Positions 12,501 to 26,600 of a stretch of DNA of 64,000 nt are shown piece after piece; within the stretch, counting starts at the first letter, position 1; the number at the start of each line of letters is the position of its first letter. Under the pieces are notes generated by a model. The model did no database searches. It saw nothing but the letters and a program-made list of their open reading frames with translations, and was not told where the DNA came from. Source of the DNA: Arbacia lixula (Eukaryota > Echinodermata > Echinoidea > Arbacioida > Arbaciidae). A program made the position numbers and the translations under genes. The DNA lies in assembly GCA_963669155.1 (NCBI GenBank), contig OZ022580.1:17422027-17486026 (forward strand), in the 5' to 3' direction.

Positions 12501-14588
12501 TGTATATTTCTCAACATTTTACAACCAAACCTAGTTGATATCGTGTCGCGTTTGCATTATCATTCACTTCAGAAACGAGCTAAACTTCTTGCGGCCATCG
12601 TTTTGTGCAAATAATTTACGCTTAAGGCATACTGGTCTCAATCTTTCGCTTTAGTGATTTTTGTCGCCTTCTTTCTTCAGTTTAAGTGAAATTATTGTAA
12701 TTAGAAGATATAATTGTACGTTTTAATGCAGTGTCGCATTTTGTGATTATGGGTCGATCAACGTCAAATCAACCAATTTTCAAGACAATTTGTAACCCAA
12801 CCCCCTTCATCTTTCTTTCAAGTCTCACTAAATGTTCCTCCTAGTGTCTGACGAAAATTTTTGAAATATTTTGCCCAAAGGTGAAATGGTTGCTAAGATA
12901 CAGCCTCCCTTCGCAACCAATGCGTGGTCGAACAACTGAGTTTAAATGAAATTGCATGTTTCTGATTGACTTCTGCAGCCAAGTTAGATGAGTTACCTTG
13001 CTCATGTTTTGTGGATTTAAAGAACTTCATTGTCACAACATACACAATGTATTATGGTCCGGATCCGACAATCCGTTATTGCGCACGAGGTCACCGACAA
13101 TGGTGACAGATATTTACCTAAATTTTCATTGTAACCAGAAAACTTTTGTGACCGAAATGTTAAATGGCTGTTTCAAGCATGCGAAAATGGTCGTAAACAC
13201 CAAAAATGTATGCAAAATGACACATTGAACGTTTACCTTTGCGATTCAATCAGTGATAACTCAGAGATAAAGAGCCAAAATGCAACGGTATTTTCTTTGG
13301 TGATTGTCTGTAATTAGTAATCTTGTCAATGACTTTGAAATGCAGCTGAAAATCACACAAAACAATAAATCAGTCTATTTTCCGTAGCCATGGTTACCAT
13401 AATGGAGTTATAGTGTGTTTACATAGTTGTGTTTCATTTCGGTGCTAATGGTGACTTAAAGGTGTTCCATTTATATTCTATTTCAGCTTCAAAAATGTAT
13501 CAAGTAAAATTCATCTATTTTAAACTTGAGATTATTCTGAAAATAGCCATAAACGCCCTAAAAATTGCGTTTCGCAATACCAATGAGCTTTACAAAACAC
13601 TTCAAAATGAATTTTCTGTTTTACAGAATGCATGATCATGTTGATATTTGCAGTATTGATAGTCTGTAATCAGTATTTAGAGGATCTAGAAACAATTGAT
13701 TTGTTTAACATGACCTAATAATTTCAATCAAGACAACGGGGTCGATATCCCCGAGTTTTGGGTTAGCACGATACGCCGCCATAACACTCCCCGACCACCC
13801 CGTATCAACACGCCACAGTTTCAATTTATAGGCATGCCGGACCTAGCGGCTCGTTGGTTGATTGATTGTTACAGCCCAACGATGCGGATGCAAACCGTAC
13901 CAGCGACCCATTGACTGGTCGATCACCCGTGTGTGCCGGCCAGTAGGCTTTGTCCTGTGTCCTTTATCGGTAACATGTTACCGCCCGACGATGCGAGGTG
14001 TACCAGCTGCCTGTTAGTTGGTCGATCATCCACGTGCGGCGCCACATCGATTTGGGGCAAAGCTAACACTTCAAACTATAACATACACTTCCTACCTTTT
14101 CAATATCTTTTGCCACCTTGACGCCTTTTTTTTAGATTAAATTCAGGCTTACGCATTGCATTGGAGAGCCTTGCCTATGGGAAAAGACCCTAAAATGACC
14201 TACACCCTGCTACATGCGCACATTCAACTGCATATAATTCGAGAACGAAACATCTTCTTGGCTTGGGGCGAGCAGTTTCTGAGACTATAGAGACTCATAT
14301 TTTGACATTGATATAAGACTTGCTTCTCTTGGCTATGTAACTTTATTGCATTTTTTGAAGAAATGTTAAGGTCCAATTGCAGAAAAACTTACTTCTCAGT
14401 CCAGTTTACAATTACGTCATCCTCGTCATCTACCGCCAGATCCATTAACAAAGCGGGGGTTTCGAGTCCACGCACGTACAATACACCGCGGTATATGTGA
14501 CGTCGTGACTGCACGTGCATAGTGATTGTACATTAATTTTGTACTGTTATCGTTATGTCTACTACGTAAACGTATGTATGTACAGTAA

Positions 14589-14636
<48 letters not shown>

Positions 14637-17600
14637 TCGAGCTTGAAGTTCCCTCTTGGTTTATTAGAGGTATAAGTAATCCCTTCATGCACGATCCACC
14701 CCCACTCCACTCTCCCTACGGTAGTGTTCTACAACGTCACTCAGGCTGCGTTTATGCTCCATTTGCGAAGGCAGAATCAGCGTTTTGAAACGCAGATTGA
14801 AAACGCTTATCCAAAACGCCGTTTACGGTGATACTGTTTATGCTCAACTTTTTTGAACAAAGTCTATCTCGATAGACTCTCACAGTCGTTATTCAGTCTT
14901 ACATCAACTTAATTTGAAAAAAAAGGTGAAGTGAATATAATTTTAGAAAATTTTAAAGCATTAAAGCAAGAATACTGGAGAACGACCATGGTTGTGAAGA
15001 CCAAGAACCGTGAAAACTGTGCAATGTGTGAATACCCGGTATGAGGATGTAATGTTTGGGTTGAGCATGGCATTCTATTCTTTGGTTACGAAACATTTAT
15101 GTTGTTCGATAGTAATATTCAAGCAAGATTTTTTTTTTCATTCTTGAAGTAGCATTTAATGAAGAGGAACCATTAACTATAACTACGCTTGTTTTTCATG
15201 CATTACAGCAAGCATCGTTCTTAACCACACCACGATCACATCGTACATAGGTGATGAAGTAACCCTTCGTGCAATGAGCAGCCTTGATAGTATTGACAAC
15301 ATCCGATGGAAGAAAATGAAGAACGGAATCCAAGGGTCGAAAAAACTCCTGGAATGGACCATTCCTCATGTAAACATCACTGATGCCGGTGTCTATCAGT
15401 GCATTAATCATACTCCAAGGAAGGACAATGGCGAGAAAGGCATAGTTTTTCTCCATGTCATTAGTAAGCGCTTTGAACACTCTCTCTTTCTAAAGATATC
15501 GTAAAGTGTCAACAGGGACTTTGTTCCTCTTATAAAATGTTTAAAGCATGCTCCACAAATATCGACGAATGTGTCCAGAAATATCAACATCACACCTTGG
15601 AAGGAGAAAAGCTAAATACGTACATTTCATTTTATCATTTAAGACCAGCTTTACCCCATATGTCATTTTTGGACTGTTTATAAGGTTCTTAGCGGGATGA
15701 TCATTTTGTAAATTGCTCTAAGATAAACATTGCCTCATATTCAGCATTTTTACAAATGCGCATTTTTGGCGGGCATACAGTTTACCCTCACGCCCAACAT
15801 AGAATTAAAAACAGTACGTATTCTCAAAACTGAAGGCATCGGTGCATCGTGGTGCATTTGGGGAGCCATACAGTCAAATTTAATATGATCACGTGATTAT
15901 AATCCATTATTATCCTAGAATTGTATTGAATTGTTTCATAGTTAGTAATTATTGCTACTTCCTTTATTATGTTATTGTCACGTGGGCACAGAGTGTCCTA
16001 GAGATTCTTGGGGCCCATTATGTGACCAGATGTGCCCAGTCTGCCTTAACGGAGGCACGTGTGACCCAGATTCAGGCCATTGCGCATGTCCCCCAGGCTT
16101 CAACGGGACCAACTGTGAACAGGGTCAGTAAATAATGCTTCCAGATTGAATATCACTTCCGTTTATCATGTGCTAACATGACACACCTCGGTATTGTTAT
16201 GTCGTTATTTAGATATATTTATCAGATTAGAAATAATCACGCTCATTTTGTGTGGAGGTATTAGATCATTAAAAAAGAGGAGAAGGACCAACCATGATTC
16301 ATTAGCAATCAGTTTCGCCTTGTTTTCTGTTTCGTTCCACTCGTCATACATTCTTTCATCCTCTCCATTATTTACACAATCACTGACAACTCTTCACATA
16401 AATAATTTTGTACTATGCTCCCAATTATGTTACGGGACGATATTTTCAAGCTTTTGCTGATATATGTTCATTCCAAATTCTGACTTATTTTGTCAACGAT
16501 ATCTTTTTTTATTTGTTTTTCTTATCACCTTGTTTGTGGAAAAATGAAATGAAAATTTCAATTTATTCACACATGAGACGTGTCACCACATTGTGAAGAC
16601 GGAAATGGTATATTGATATACCTTATGTTAGATTTTCTGAACATATCCTCACTATCTTTGTATGCAGTTCTTGGACGGAACCGATTCGGCCAGGATGGCA
16701 GCCACTCCTGTGATGCTACGGGGGACCCTCATTCATCAGGATGTCGTGGGAAGCTCTTCTGTCTTGTAGATCCGTTTGGTTGCTCCTGTGCAGCAGGCTA
16801 CATGGGATTCAATTGTACAGAAGGTGAGACTTTGTTGTCAATACGTGCCTTCGCATCGACTGAACTCGTCGTAAAAACACCTTATCTTTATTGAATGATA
16901 TATTTTTCTTTGTGAAAGAAATTCTGGCACGTAATCGTACACTGAGTAAGCTTGAGGCAGTCACATCAACTTATACAATACAATGTCTTCGCATAAGTCC
17001 TTCTTATTGGTAATTGGAATAGAAAAATATTAATTCACCATACTAGGAAGAGCTACTGCTATTGGCGTGGAACTATCTACAGGATACCATATCAACCAAT
17101 CCACGCAAACATGTTTGCACGTACTACTTGCGTTAAATGTGGCTGTTGCTCGACACGATATTGATTTAGAAAATTTTAAACTGTTATCACTGGAGTAAGG
17201 GTGCAGGGATTCCTGAATGGAACACATGACTGTCTGAAGTCGTTACTCTATCATAAACAATATACAATTCTAATGTTATCGGGCTGAATTTATATGAAAT
17301 TGTTCACACATTTACCCTACCGCCTGTCAACATCATTAGTGAAACTTTGGGGGAGTTTGAACAAAATACATAACTAAACATTTGCTAAGTTTCTTGTGCT
17401 CGTATACTTTTATACATCCTTACCTGAATGTACGTGTGGTTGACGTCATTCCAGAATGTCCAATAGGAAAGTACGGAGCCAACTGCGAGCAGACTTGCCA
17501 TTGTTCTGTGGGCAACTGCACGATGGATACAGGAGAGTGCGAGGATAAGGCTCTGTGTCAGGAGGGATGGTCAGGTATCAACTGCCAAGGTAAAAACAAA

Positions 17601-20600
17601 ACAGCAATAATTCAAGATAGAATAGTAGAAACCAAGGAATATAAATTATATACCTATATTTAAATCATAAATGGACGAACGTATCTGTCTAAAATCGGAA
17701 TGTTTTTGCGTTTAAAGAACAACAGCAGGTAAACATTATAGACTTAAGTATCTCAATCTCACATTACATTATAAGCTGCGTTATTTTAAAAACAAGTCTA
17801 AAACTATAAATATATGTGCGTGAAGTGTTCTTTTCCTAAAGGAGTTGAATGTAAATCAGAGAAAGCAACAAAGATATTCCTCAGATATTCCTTTGATTCT
17901 AAGCATAGATTACCATACTCATTATATGTTGAATGATTTTATGTTAACATTTATTATTCATTTACCCTTTACGGACTATGATTAATGTCTCATAGAATAA
18001 CAATTCATGAAAAATACATTAAACCTTGTTGAAAAAAGGGCATTATCTAGTGACTGTAGATATAACCCAAATATTTATAATGCTCACAATTGTACTTTTT
18101 ATAGAACTGTAGCTTCTATAACTTTATTTTTAACACACCATGAAATATCGGAAAGCTCAAACGTAGAATCCAAGAAATGAATTGTTTATACGAAATCTTA
18201 CTCAAACTAGTGGAATATGCTGCTCCCTCTATGTTCACGATAAAAAAAGATACGTGAATATAATGAGGGCAAATTAAGAATAAAATTTAAAGGGTATTTT
18301 AATAGCGATGTTTCTCCTTGGTAGGTTAGTATGTCCAAGCGCTGATTGCTACCCACGCATTTTTATCTATATAGGACCTGAATAAGAAATACAAACATGA
18401 TATTTGCACAACTGCGGTCTATTGACACTTACCTGGATATTCATTAGCCCGAAATGTTTCGTTTCTTTACTTTTGCCTGTTTTCATACAGAATGTGTGGA
18501 AGGAAAATTTGGAGACGACTGTCAAGGAACTTGTCATTGTCAATCCAGTGGCAGCTGCAGACAAGATACAGGGAAATGCGCGAATGGAACTCTGTGCGAA
18601 GAAGGATGGACTGGTGTCAATTGTCAAGGTAATGGGACAAAAAGGATATCAAGGTAATATTGAAGAAACAGTGGTGTTGTTCTAGGTACAGTTGGGAAAT
18701 GTCGTGGATCATTATGAACACCAAACCTATTTATATGAGATGCACTGTATAATGTTGCTTCCCGTTTTCTACAATTGTTTTGATGCGAAACACAGGCCTC
18801 ACCATATCACCCATTAGAATGCATTGCAACTCCATCCCCTTTTTAGCACTTGTATTACACATCTTTTTTTCAGAATTAAAGAAGCATGTGGATTAAATAT
18901 TTTCTAATGTGAAATATATGGAAATGTTGTGTTGTCAAATGTTGTAAGACAGACGTACTATTAAAACTCTAAACTGTTAAAACTGTCACTTGGTCGGATG
19001 TAGACGTAACAAGAATATAATTTTCTCTTTCTGTAGAGCCTCTAGTGCCGCCCACCGTGAGCCTGACCTACAGCCAAGCCAACGCCGGGTATCCAACCTT
19101 CCTGACGTGCATGGTGACGAGCTACTCCACTACCACCAAGAGTGACAACATCACTCTCATTGCAACATCCATGGATATCCAAGTTGTTCATGTGAATACC
19201 TCGCTGGACGGTCTGAATCGCACCGCCACTTTTCAAGCGAGTATCTCATTAGTGCCGCAAGATTTCCAGTGTGTCGTCCATTTACCTCACGGAAATATCA
19301 GCTCTGAATCTATCACGGTGCAGGTCGCAGGTGGGACCCCCATTATAATTGACGATTCCGGATTTAGCTCAGTCAGTTCTTTAACACAGTTAAACATAAC
19401 GTATCAGGCGTATCATGACAGTAACTTTCAGACATTAAGTGTAAGGTCACAATTTTTTAGTATATGGCATGCATAATGCTAAGTCTTATAACAAAACAAC
19501 AGGTTTCTGACAGTGAATAAAAGTCAATGATTCATTGATAACAAATTGCGATATCATGAAAGCATCAAATACCTGAATGCGATATACCATCTGTTGTGTA
19601 CTCCATGTTGTGATTTCCTAACATGCTAGAGCTAAGTCGATTGTCATTCATATTTCATAACCACATACAATTATAATTATATTATTTGTTTTTGCTTTTG
19701 CCAGTGCCTCCGACTTTAGCTACGGCCCCAAACATTCGAAGCATCACATCGAGCTCTCTCAGTATCACCTGGTTGGCATGGAATAATGTATCAGATGGCG
19801 GAGATGGGCCCGTGATAGGTTACAAGGTCTATCACAAGATAAAAGAAGGGGAAAACCTCACTCTATCGTTTCCTGACCTGATCCATGACGCCTCCGCTAC
19901 CATCAGTAATCTGACGAGGGATACCGAGTATGAGATCGCAGTGACGCCAGTAAGACCTGGATTAGGAGGCAAAGGAGAAATGAGCCCATACCTACACCAG
20001 CGAACTTATTGCGAGGGTAAGTGCTCGAAGTTAACGTGAAGATAATAATTCAAATTCTACTGGTCTGAAATGAGACAAGGGTTGCAATTGTAAATCAAAC
20101 AAAGGATGTGTGCTGCTGTATTTATGCAAATCGTGCATGTCAAAACGGAAAGGGGAAATTTTTGGGTGAAGAATGCAAGGCGGCAAGTAGATTTTTTTTT
20201 ATCACAGTTAAACAATTGCTATGAATATGGCAGGCCTATCATTCGTAATTAGTACGTAATATACATGTTTATCGGAAATTTAAAAATCTCTGATATTTGT
20301 AATAATGCATGCTAGTTTCACATAGGCAGTATCTGTTAATTGTTGTATTTTTCTCTTGCATGTTTTCATGTTATTGCATAATAATGGTCTTTATGACTGG
20401 GATAATTATTGTTTGATAAGAAACATATCTGTTGTTGCTTGTATGTTCATAAAAAGTCAGCGACGAAATATTGGTATCATTATCATCACGATTGCTAAAC
20501 AACTACAAATCAAAATAAATATCTTGACACGTAACGATAAGGATTCAGGACCAATATACATTTGTCAAAGTATATATACACATCTCAATTGCTAGATGAT

Positions 20601-23600
20601 TTATCGTGTTCTCATTGGTTTATTCCTCATAGAACCTTCTGAGGTACCCGTCTTGGGGTTCCGAGAGATTGGACTAACAAGCATTACTGTCTCCTGGCAG
20701 GTGAATGAATAGCTTTATTAGCATGCAATACATATACTTTCTATTTAATATATAGTAAATGTATACAGACGAAGGCAATTAAAGTAAGACAGGGGTAGCT
20801 CTTCATGTCGTCTTTCGGTTCCAGCTTTAAAGGGAATATACTGTACTGGGAAGACAAAAGCCTTCAAAAGGGTGATCGTGAGCAATCGTCTTACTTATGG
20901 TGTTGCATTAATGTATTATCCATCTCAAAAACTTGATGAGAGTGATTTGCCCTCCAAATATGGATCATTTGAGGACAAATCAATCTCATCAAGTTTCTGA
21001 TAATGCATGGACTTAAGAACATTGGTAAGAAGATTGCTCACGATCACTCTTTTGAAGGCTCTGTCTTCCCAGTACAGCAAATTCTCTTTAAGATGTTCTT
21101 TCAATTTGCGTGATAAAACATGGCTCAAATGTCAATACGTTTATTATACGACATGGCAGAATTTTATGTTATATCAAGATATATGATAATACATGATCAA
21201 GTGCTTCGTAAATATAACATTAACATAAACACGATATAAATATTCACTTTTAGAAGAAAATTAATGTGCTGTTGTATGCCTTTACCGTCGTCCCTTGAGC
21301 GTTTTAAACATCCGTTTATTTTTCATAAAAACTATTTAAATGAAAGAGAGAACCACGACTTATGTTTGTCTTGCCAAAAAATGGCAGTATTCCTACTAAA
21401 TGATGATATAATCTATATCATTTGCAATGTGTGTCGAGTGATAATGGTTTCCCTTTCAGTGATAGGCGCCAATATGTATTTGCTCATGTAACAGAGCGGG
21501 ATAATTAAACACAATATAAATATGCTGCATGTTAGATTTGGGGGAGCTCCTAAAGACACATACAGTAAGCAAATAATCAACGTCGGTGAAGGTAATGGGA
21601 CGAAATATCACTTCCGAGGCGATCTGGATGTAGCTATCTTTCCGAAGCTTTGAGCTGAGGAAAGATAGCGTACACATTAAGATCGCCGAGGAAGTGATAG
21701 TTCGTCTCATTGTCTGAAACCCAAAGTTGATTATTTGTTTTATATTCCACATCTGATACCAACAATCTATGAAATAAATGACAATTTAACGTACAAAAGC
21801 TTTCGTTTCATATTCACGCGACGCTCCGAAACCGGGAAGCAAATTCACTTTGCGATATAGACTCTACAAATTCCAACGAACACTATGACATAGTGACGCT
21901 AATTCGTAAGATTTTGACGGAAAAGCAAAAACTGGTGATCGAAATTCGCTTACCTGTGCGGTATCGATGAGAAAATAGATCCTCCGAGAATACCTTTCAT
22001 AATTCATATAAAATAAAGGAAAGTGAAATTCTAGGTCAATTTTGGTACGAGCTGATAGAGCATTGCACACTTGTTTTGGTGGAATACTGTGTTGGGAAAT
22101 GTACCGGGAAATGGAAGGCTTGCACTGCCCGTAGAACTGTACGTACGTGTACATACGTATCGATGAGAAAATAGATCCTCCGAGAATACCCTTCATAATT
22201 CTAATAAAATAAAGGAAAGTGAAATTCTAGGTCAATTTTGGTACGAGATGGTAGAGAATTGCACACTTGCTTTGGTGAAATACTGTGTGGGGAAATGAAA
22301 GGCTTGCACTGCTTTGTACGTACGCCCGCGGTGCAGCGCGCTATAACCACAAATTTGGAATAACCGCGCACCGCTTCCAGCTAAAAAAGATAGTCCGAGT
22401 GTAACGCACTTTTATTTAGCGCGTACTCAAAATATTAATCACGCATTTGGACTGTGAGGAGTGAAGAGATCAGCGAAACCAAAAAGTACTATCACCTAGA
22501 GTGTAACGAACTTTTATTCTCAGGTGATCTGATAGGAAAAACTACGCCTCATCACGTGATCAACTCTTGACCAATCATATAGCAACATTCTTAGTATGTG
22601 GAATATAATAAATAATATCGATATTGTTACGGTCCTACTAGATATGATAGTAAATGCAAGTGCACAATATATCATGATCATGATCATATGTATACTGAAA
22701 CGGCTAATGACCATGAATGAGAATACAATACCCACATGACTGTGTATATATACCATGGTCCAGGGTTCTTAGCTGCAGAGTTATACGCATGTTCGGCATT
22801 GTTTGCTCTTTCGCTCTCGTCCTGGACGTCTTGCAGCTTCCAGCAGAGGGAACGTGGGGCTGCAGACCTGGCAGCACGGCTGAAATACGTATCCTGTACG
22901 GAACAGAAGGGAGCACTAAGACCACTGTCACCTTCAATGCTTCTGCCGAGACGGGAACACTCTCTTCTCTCTCGGAGTGCACCGTCTACGAGATAACCGG
23001 TTTCATAGCGAACAAGGATAAACGGATTGGTAAATTACGCGCTGCAACTTCGGTTAGAACTGGACCAATAGGTAAGACATTTTTTTTTATTCGGCTATCA
23101 TGCCAAAAGGAATGATAGTGGTTTAGGGCTTAACTCTAATAAATCTCTGTGTATAGTTTCATGAAAAACAACGGCCGACATTCACCTCCTACTTTGGTGA
23201 ACACTGCATCAAGATAAACATTTCGTTTGGAAGACATGCACAACTTCCATGAGGATGATGCCTGTTTTTCTTCGTACCAATAATCCACTTGAACTCTCTG
23301 ATTTCCCAGCAAAATGTATGAGTGTGAATACTTGCGCATGGTGATGGGAAGGGAGGGGAATAGAGGGGGGGTAGCTCACAACTGAGGATGACCTGCAAGC
23401 GGCGTTTTATATAAACACAACAAAAAAGAAAGTTTCCTCTTTTTCAAAATACCATAACTTTTTAACCAAACAAATTTAAGCAAAATAATCCCCACAATTC
23501 CCCCAAAACCACCCTTGTGAATTTTGAAAAGTGACATTTTTTTGCAATTGATCTGTGCTCACTCATGCATGACCTCACGGATCAATCACATTTTCACACC

Positions 23601-26600
23601 GAAGATAGTCAATGAGTGTAGAAACACTCCTGCAGAATTATTTTGCTCAACATTATTTTGAAAAAAGGGGGGACTTTCTTTGGTTGTTGTGATAAGATTC
23701 ATGTTTCCATGGAGGTAATAACTTTGGTATTAATCAGGAGGTACCTTTCAAAACTAAGAAATTTGAAGAATGGAATTCACTCACTTTGCTCTTTGTGTTT
23801 TGTTTCAGTCGAACAAAGTGATGAAGCCTTCAATATTGTTATACCCTAAATTCCCCGTACATGGCATATGTTCATCCATATATTGCTAAGAAAGAAAGCG
23901 CTGTTTTTATCCGTACCTACACATGGATAACTATTAAACACAAATCTGACATCCATGTACGGAAACACAAAGAAATCTTTATGATATTTTGCTGTTGTGC
24001 AACTTTTATCCAAACCAGTACCCGAGGCTGTCTCCAACTTCCATTTTTCTCCATCTGATACTCAAATCTCCTTCACCTGGAGTGTGTCCACCACGTCGTG
24101 CCCTCCAGACTACTACATAATTCGTTACAGCCTACTACAGAAACGTGCCTGCGCAAGTCCTGAACCAAATATCCTTCAACATGAGACCATTACTAATACA
24201 ACGACCAATGAATTTGTTCTCATGGGTTTGGAGGCTTATTCTTCTTACCGCTTAACTTTTGTTGCTGCAAATGAAGCCGGCGATGGTGAACCTGTGGAGC
24301 GGAATGCTTCCACTCAACATGGAAGTAAGTTATTTTAACATTAAAAAAAAACATTTTGGATTAAAAAGACACAGTTTAAAAATAGGTCCGATGATACAAG
24401 CTCAATTTGTTTACTATTAAATGCGTTGTTTTTGTCCATTCCGGAAAACTTAAAGAGCGTATATTTTAATTCTTGAAAAATAGTAATACAAAAATATACA
24501 AAATACAAAAATAGTAATGTAAAACATGCACATTCAGCTCAAAATATCAGATAGCAAATTAATATTTGCAAGAAAACACGACATGCATGAAATTATGCCC
24601 AACAGCATGCTGATAGAGTTGTCCAAGGAATATTGCAAGAAATGTACAAAAGAATATACAAAATGAATGTTTCCCATTCACATACCACAATGATTAACCA
24701 AAGAGTTTTATTCTAACGATGTTGTACAAAATGTACAAAATAAGTTCCCTGCTTGAAATTTCAGTTTTGTCAAGAAAGTCGTGAAAGCTCAAATATGAAA
24801 TTCGGTTTGCCATAACTAGGACAGATTCAATAAGTTGAAATAAAATTTAAAAAAAAGAAGAAATAGCAAGTAATGTTGACCACCTTCACGTCCACTTCCT
24901 GTCTCTCTAAATTTGTTTATTTTAATACGTTTCATTGCATAGAACAAGGTTCTTTGTGGTGTTTCTATTTCATAATTTATGGTGTTTAGTTTGCAATTCC
25001 CACGCTCTTTGTTATGTTAAGTTCTGCCAAGAATTATGAACAGAGCTGTAATACAGTGCAAAAAGCAAGAGTAAGTAGCCTGATCGTGCCAATAACTCGA
25101 GTAGGTTGTATTATCTCTCTCAAACTGTCGCCATGATTCTAACGAGTGGATATTTGTTTTACCTTGCCTGGGTCGTGCGTAGCCACATAATATGTTGCAT
25201 TTCTTCTTGCATAAAATGCGCAGGGAGGAGTAAAAGTGTAATTTGTTAACATTTCGTTACACTCTCACGGCCCTTTTGAGGATCGACAGTCAATAAAGAG
25301 AGGCAACAAGTAATCAACACAACAAATTGACTAGGGCAATGCATCAAGTTTCAAGTATTTAAAAGACATGCGATAATCTTTGTAAGTTTATTACTGCAAT
25401 AATATTTAAAATCAAGTGTAACAAATCTTTTGATTACATGATCATTAAGTTCACACGGACCAAGTAATTCCACACACGCAAACACATGGAATCACACACA
25501 CACACAACCTGACTATTCGCGGTAAGGGCCCCATTGGAGCTGACCAATAATAGCTAGAACTTGCTGATGAATGACGATTATTTCTGTGTCGGTGCTGCAA
25601 TGAGCTGGTGAAGGACTGGGTGATCAGTAATGATGCCGGTGACCTTGTGACGAGACAACGATGTTGCTGACGACGTTCTGGACGAATACCCGATGTCGGT
25701 GACGTGGAACCGTTACGACTGCCTTGCATGAAGGACACGGCTCGAATGAAGCGTGACGTCAGTCCAGATTCCAAACTCAACGTTTCCATAATTCTTTCGA
25801 GTAATGTGTCCCGTTTAACTATCATTAAGTAATTTATCTCAATGTACACGCAAAAAAGCCACTCGCGTGCACAGCAATCATTCTGTCTGTAATTTACTGT
25901 GATTACAATACCAATATCACAACTGAATTACTGACCTCATTTAACAACCCAAAGATCAAGTTTGATGATTGTACCATTTGCTTTAACATGGATAATCATA
26001 AGCTGTACCTTATTATTTGAGTGCACGCACTTTTCCATCATAACTTTTGGTTTCATAAAATGATTCATCATTTTGATAATCATTGATAGGCCTACAGATT
26101 AAATTGAGCTTACCACCATAGGTGAGCTTTCAACACTAAAATACAGAGTGATGACTCTTCCAATACAAACTTGGTATCTGCTAAGACCAGTAAGCGACGA
26201 AAAATTGTTGAAAATAATTTTTATTAAAATAGGATAACATAAGGTGAAAGTAACATGACGTCTGTTTGACTCGAAGTCCAGACATGACGCGTAATCAATG
26301 TCACTTTCATAGACAGAAAGTAAAGAACGTAAGAATAAAAGTGTACAGCTAATGGCTATAGAGTACCGAAGTGTGATGTCACTTGGGCGTAATGTCGAGA
26401 CAGCTTCTTCGTAACTGTGCGGCTAGAGCAAGCAGCGGTGATCACAGCGGGGACTCTAATATTGGGAATGCCCGACACTAGTTAGCCCGCTAGACAACAT
26501 CGGACTAGTAAGCCTCTCACCGGAGTGATTTGGTTAAGTACCAGTTGTCTTGACAACATGCTCATATGACGACACCACTTCGGTATTCTATTATATCGTG

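Larger units (their letters stand above)
12351..15208. other. Rest of the intron before exon 2; no gene seen
   Basis: It holds a two-copy GC-rich duplication (13866-14045), a long GT microsatellite (14590-14635) and a segment at 14740-14870 with repeated GCGTTT/AAACGC words that looks like a transposon end. No exon with acceptable phase and domain content was found. Confidence 0.5.
15464..19704. other. Introns between exons 2 and 8 (excluding exons)
   Basis: Introns 15464-15991, 16124-16667, 16824-17454, 17590-18490, 18629-19036 and 19331-19704 are AT-rich and show nothing I recognise. Confidence 0.6.

Noticed and set aside
14426..14710. Open frame across the GT microsatellite
   Set aside because: His-Thr repeats from the dinucleotide tract; flanks show no coding pattern.
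22717..22836. Open reading upstream of exon 10
   Set aside because: Continuous with exon 10 by chance; the acceptor GTCTTGCAG at 22836 gives phase 0 to match exon 9 and restores the FN3 pattern.
25451..25849. Minus-strand open frame of 132 codons in an intron
   Set aside because: Contains CA-repeat translation at its end and no recognisable family; composition is not enough to call a gene.
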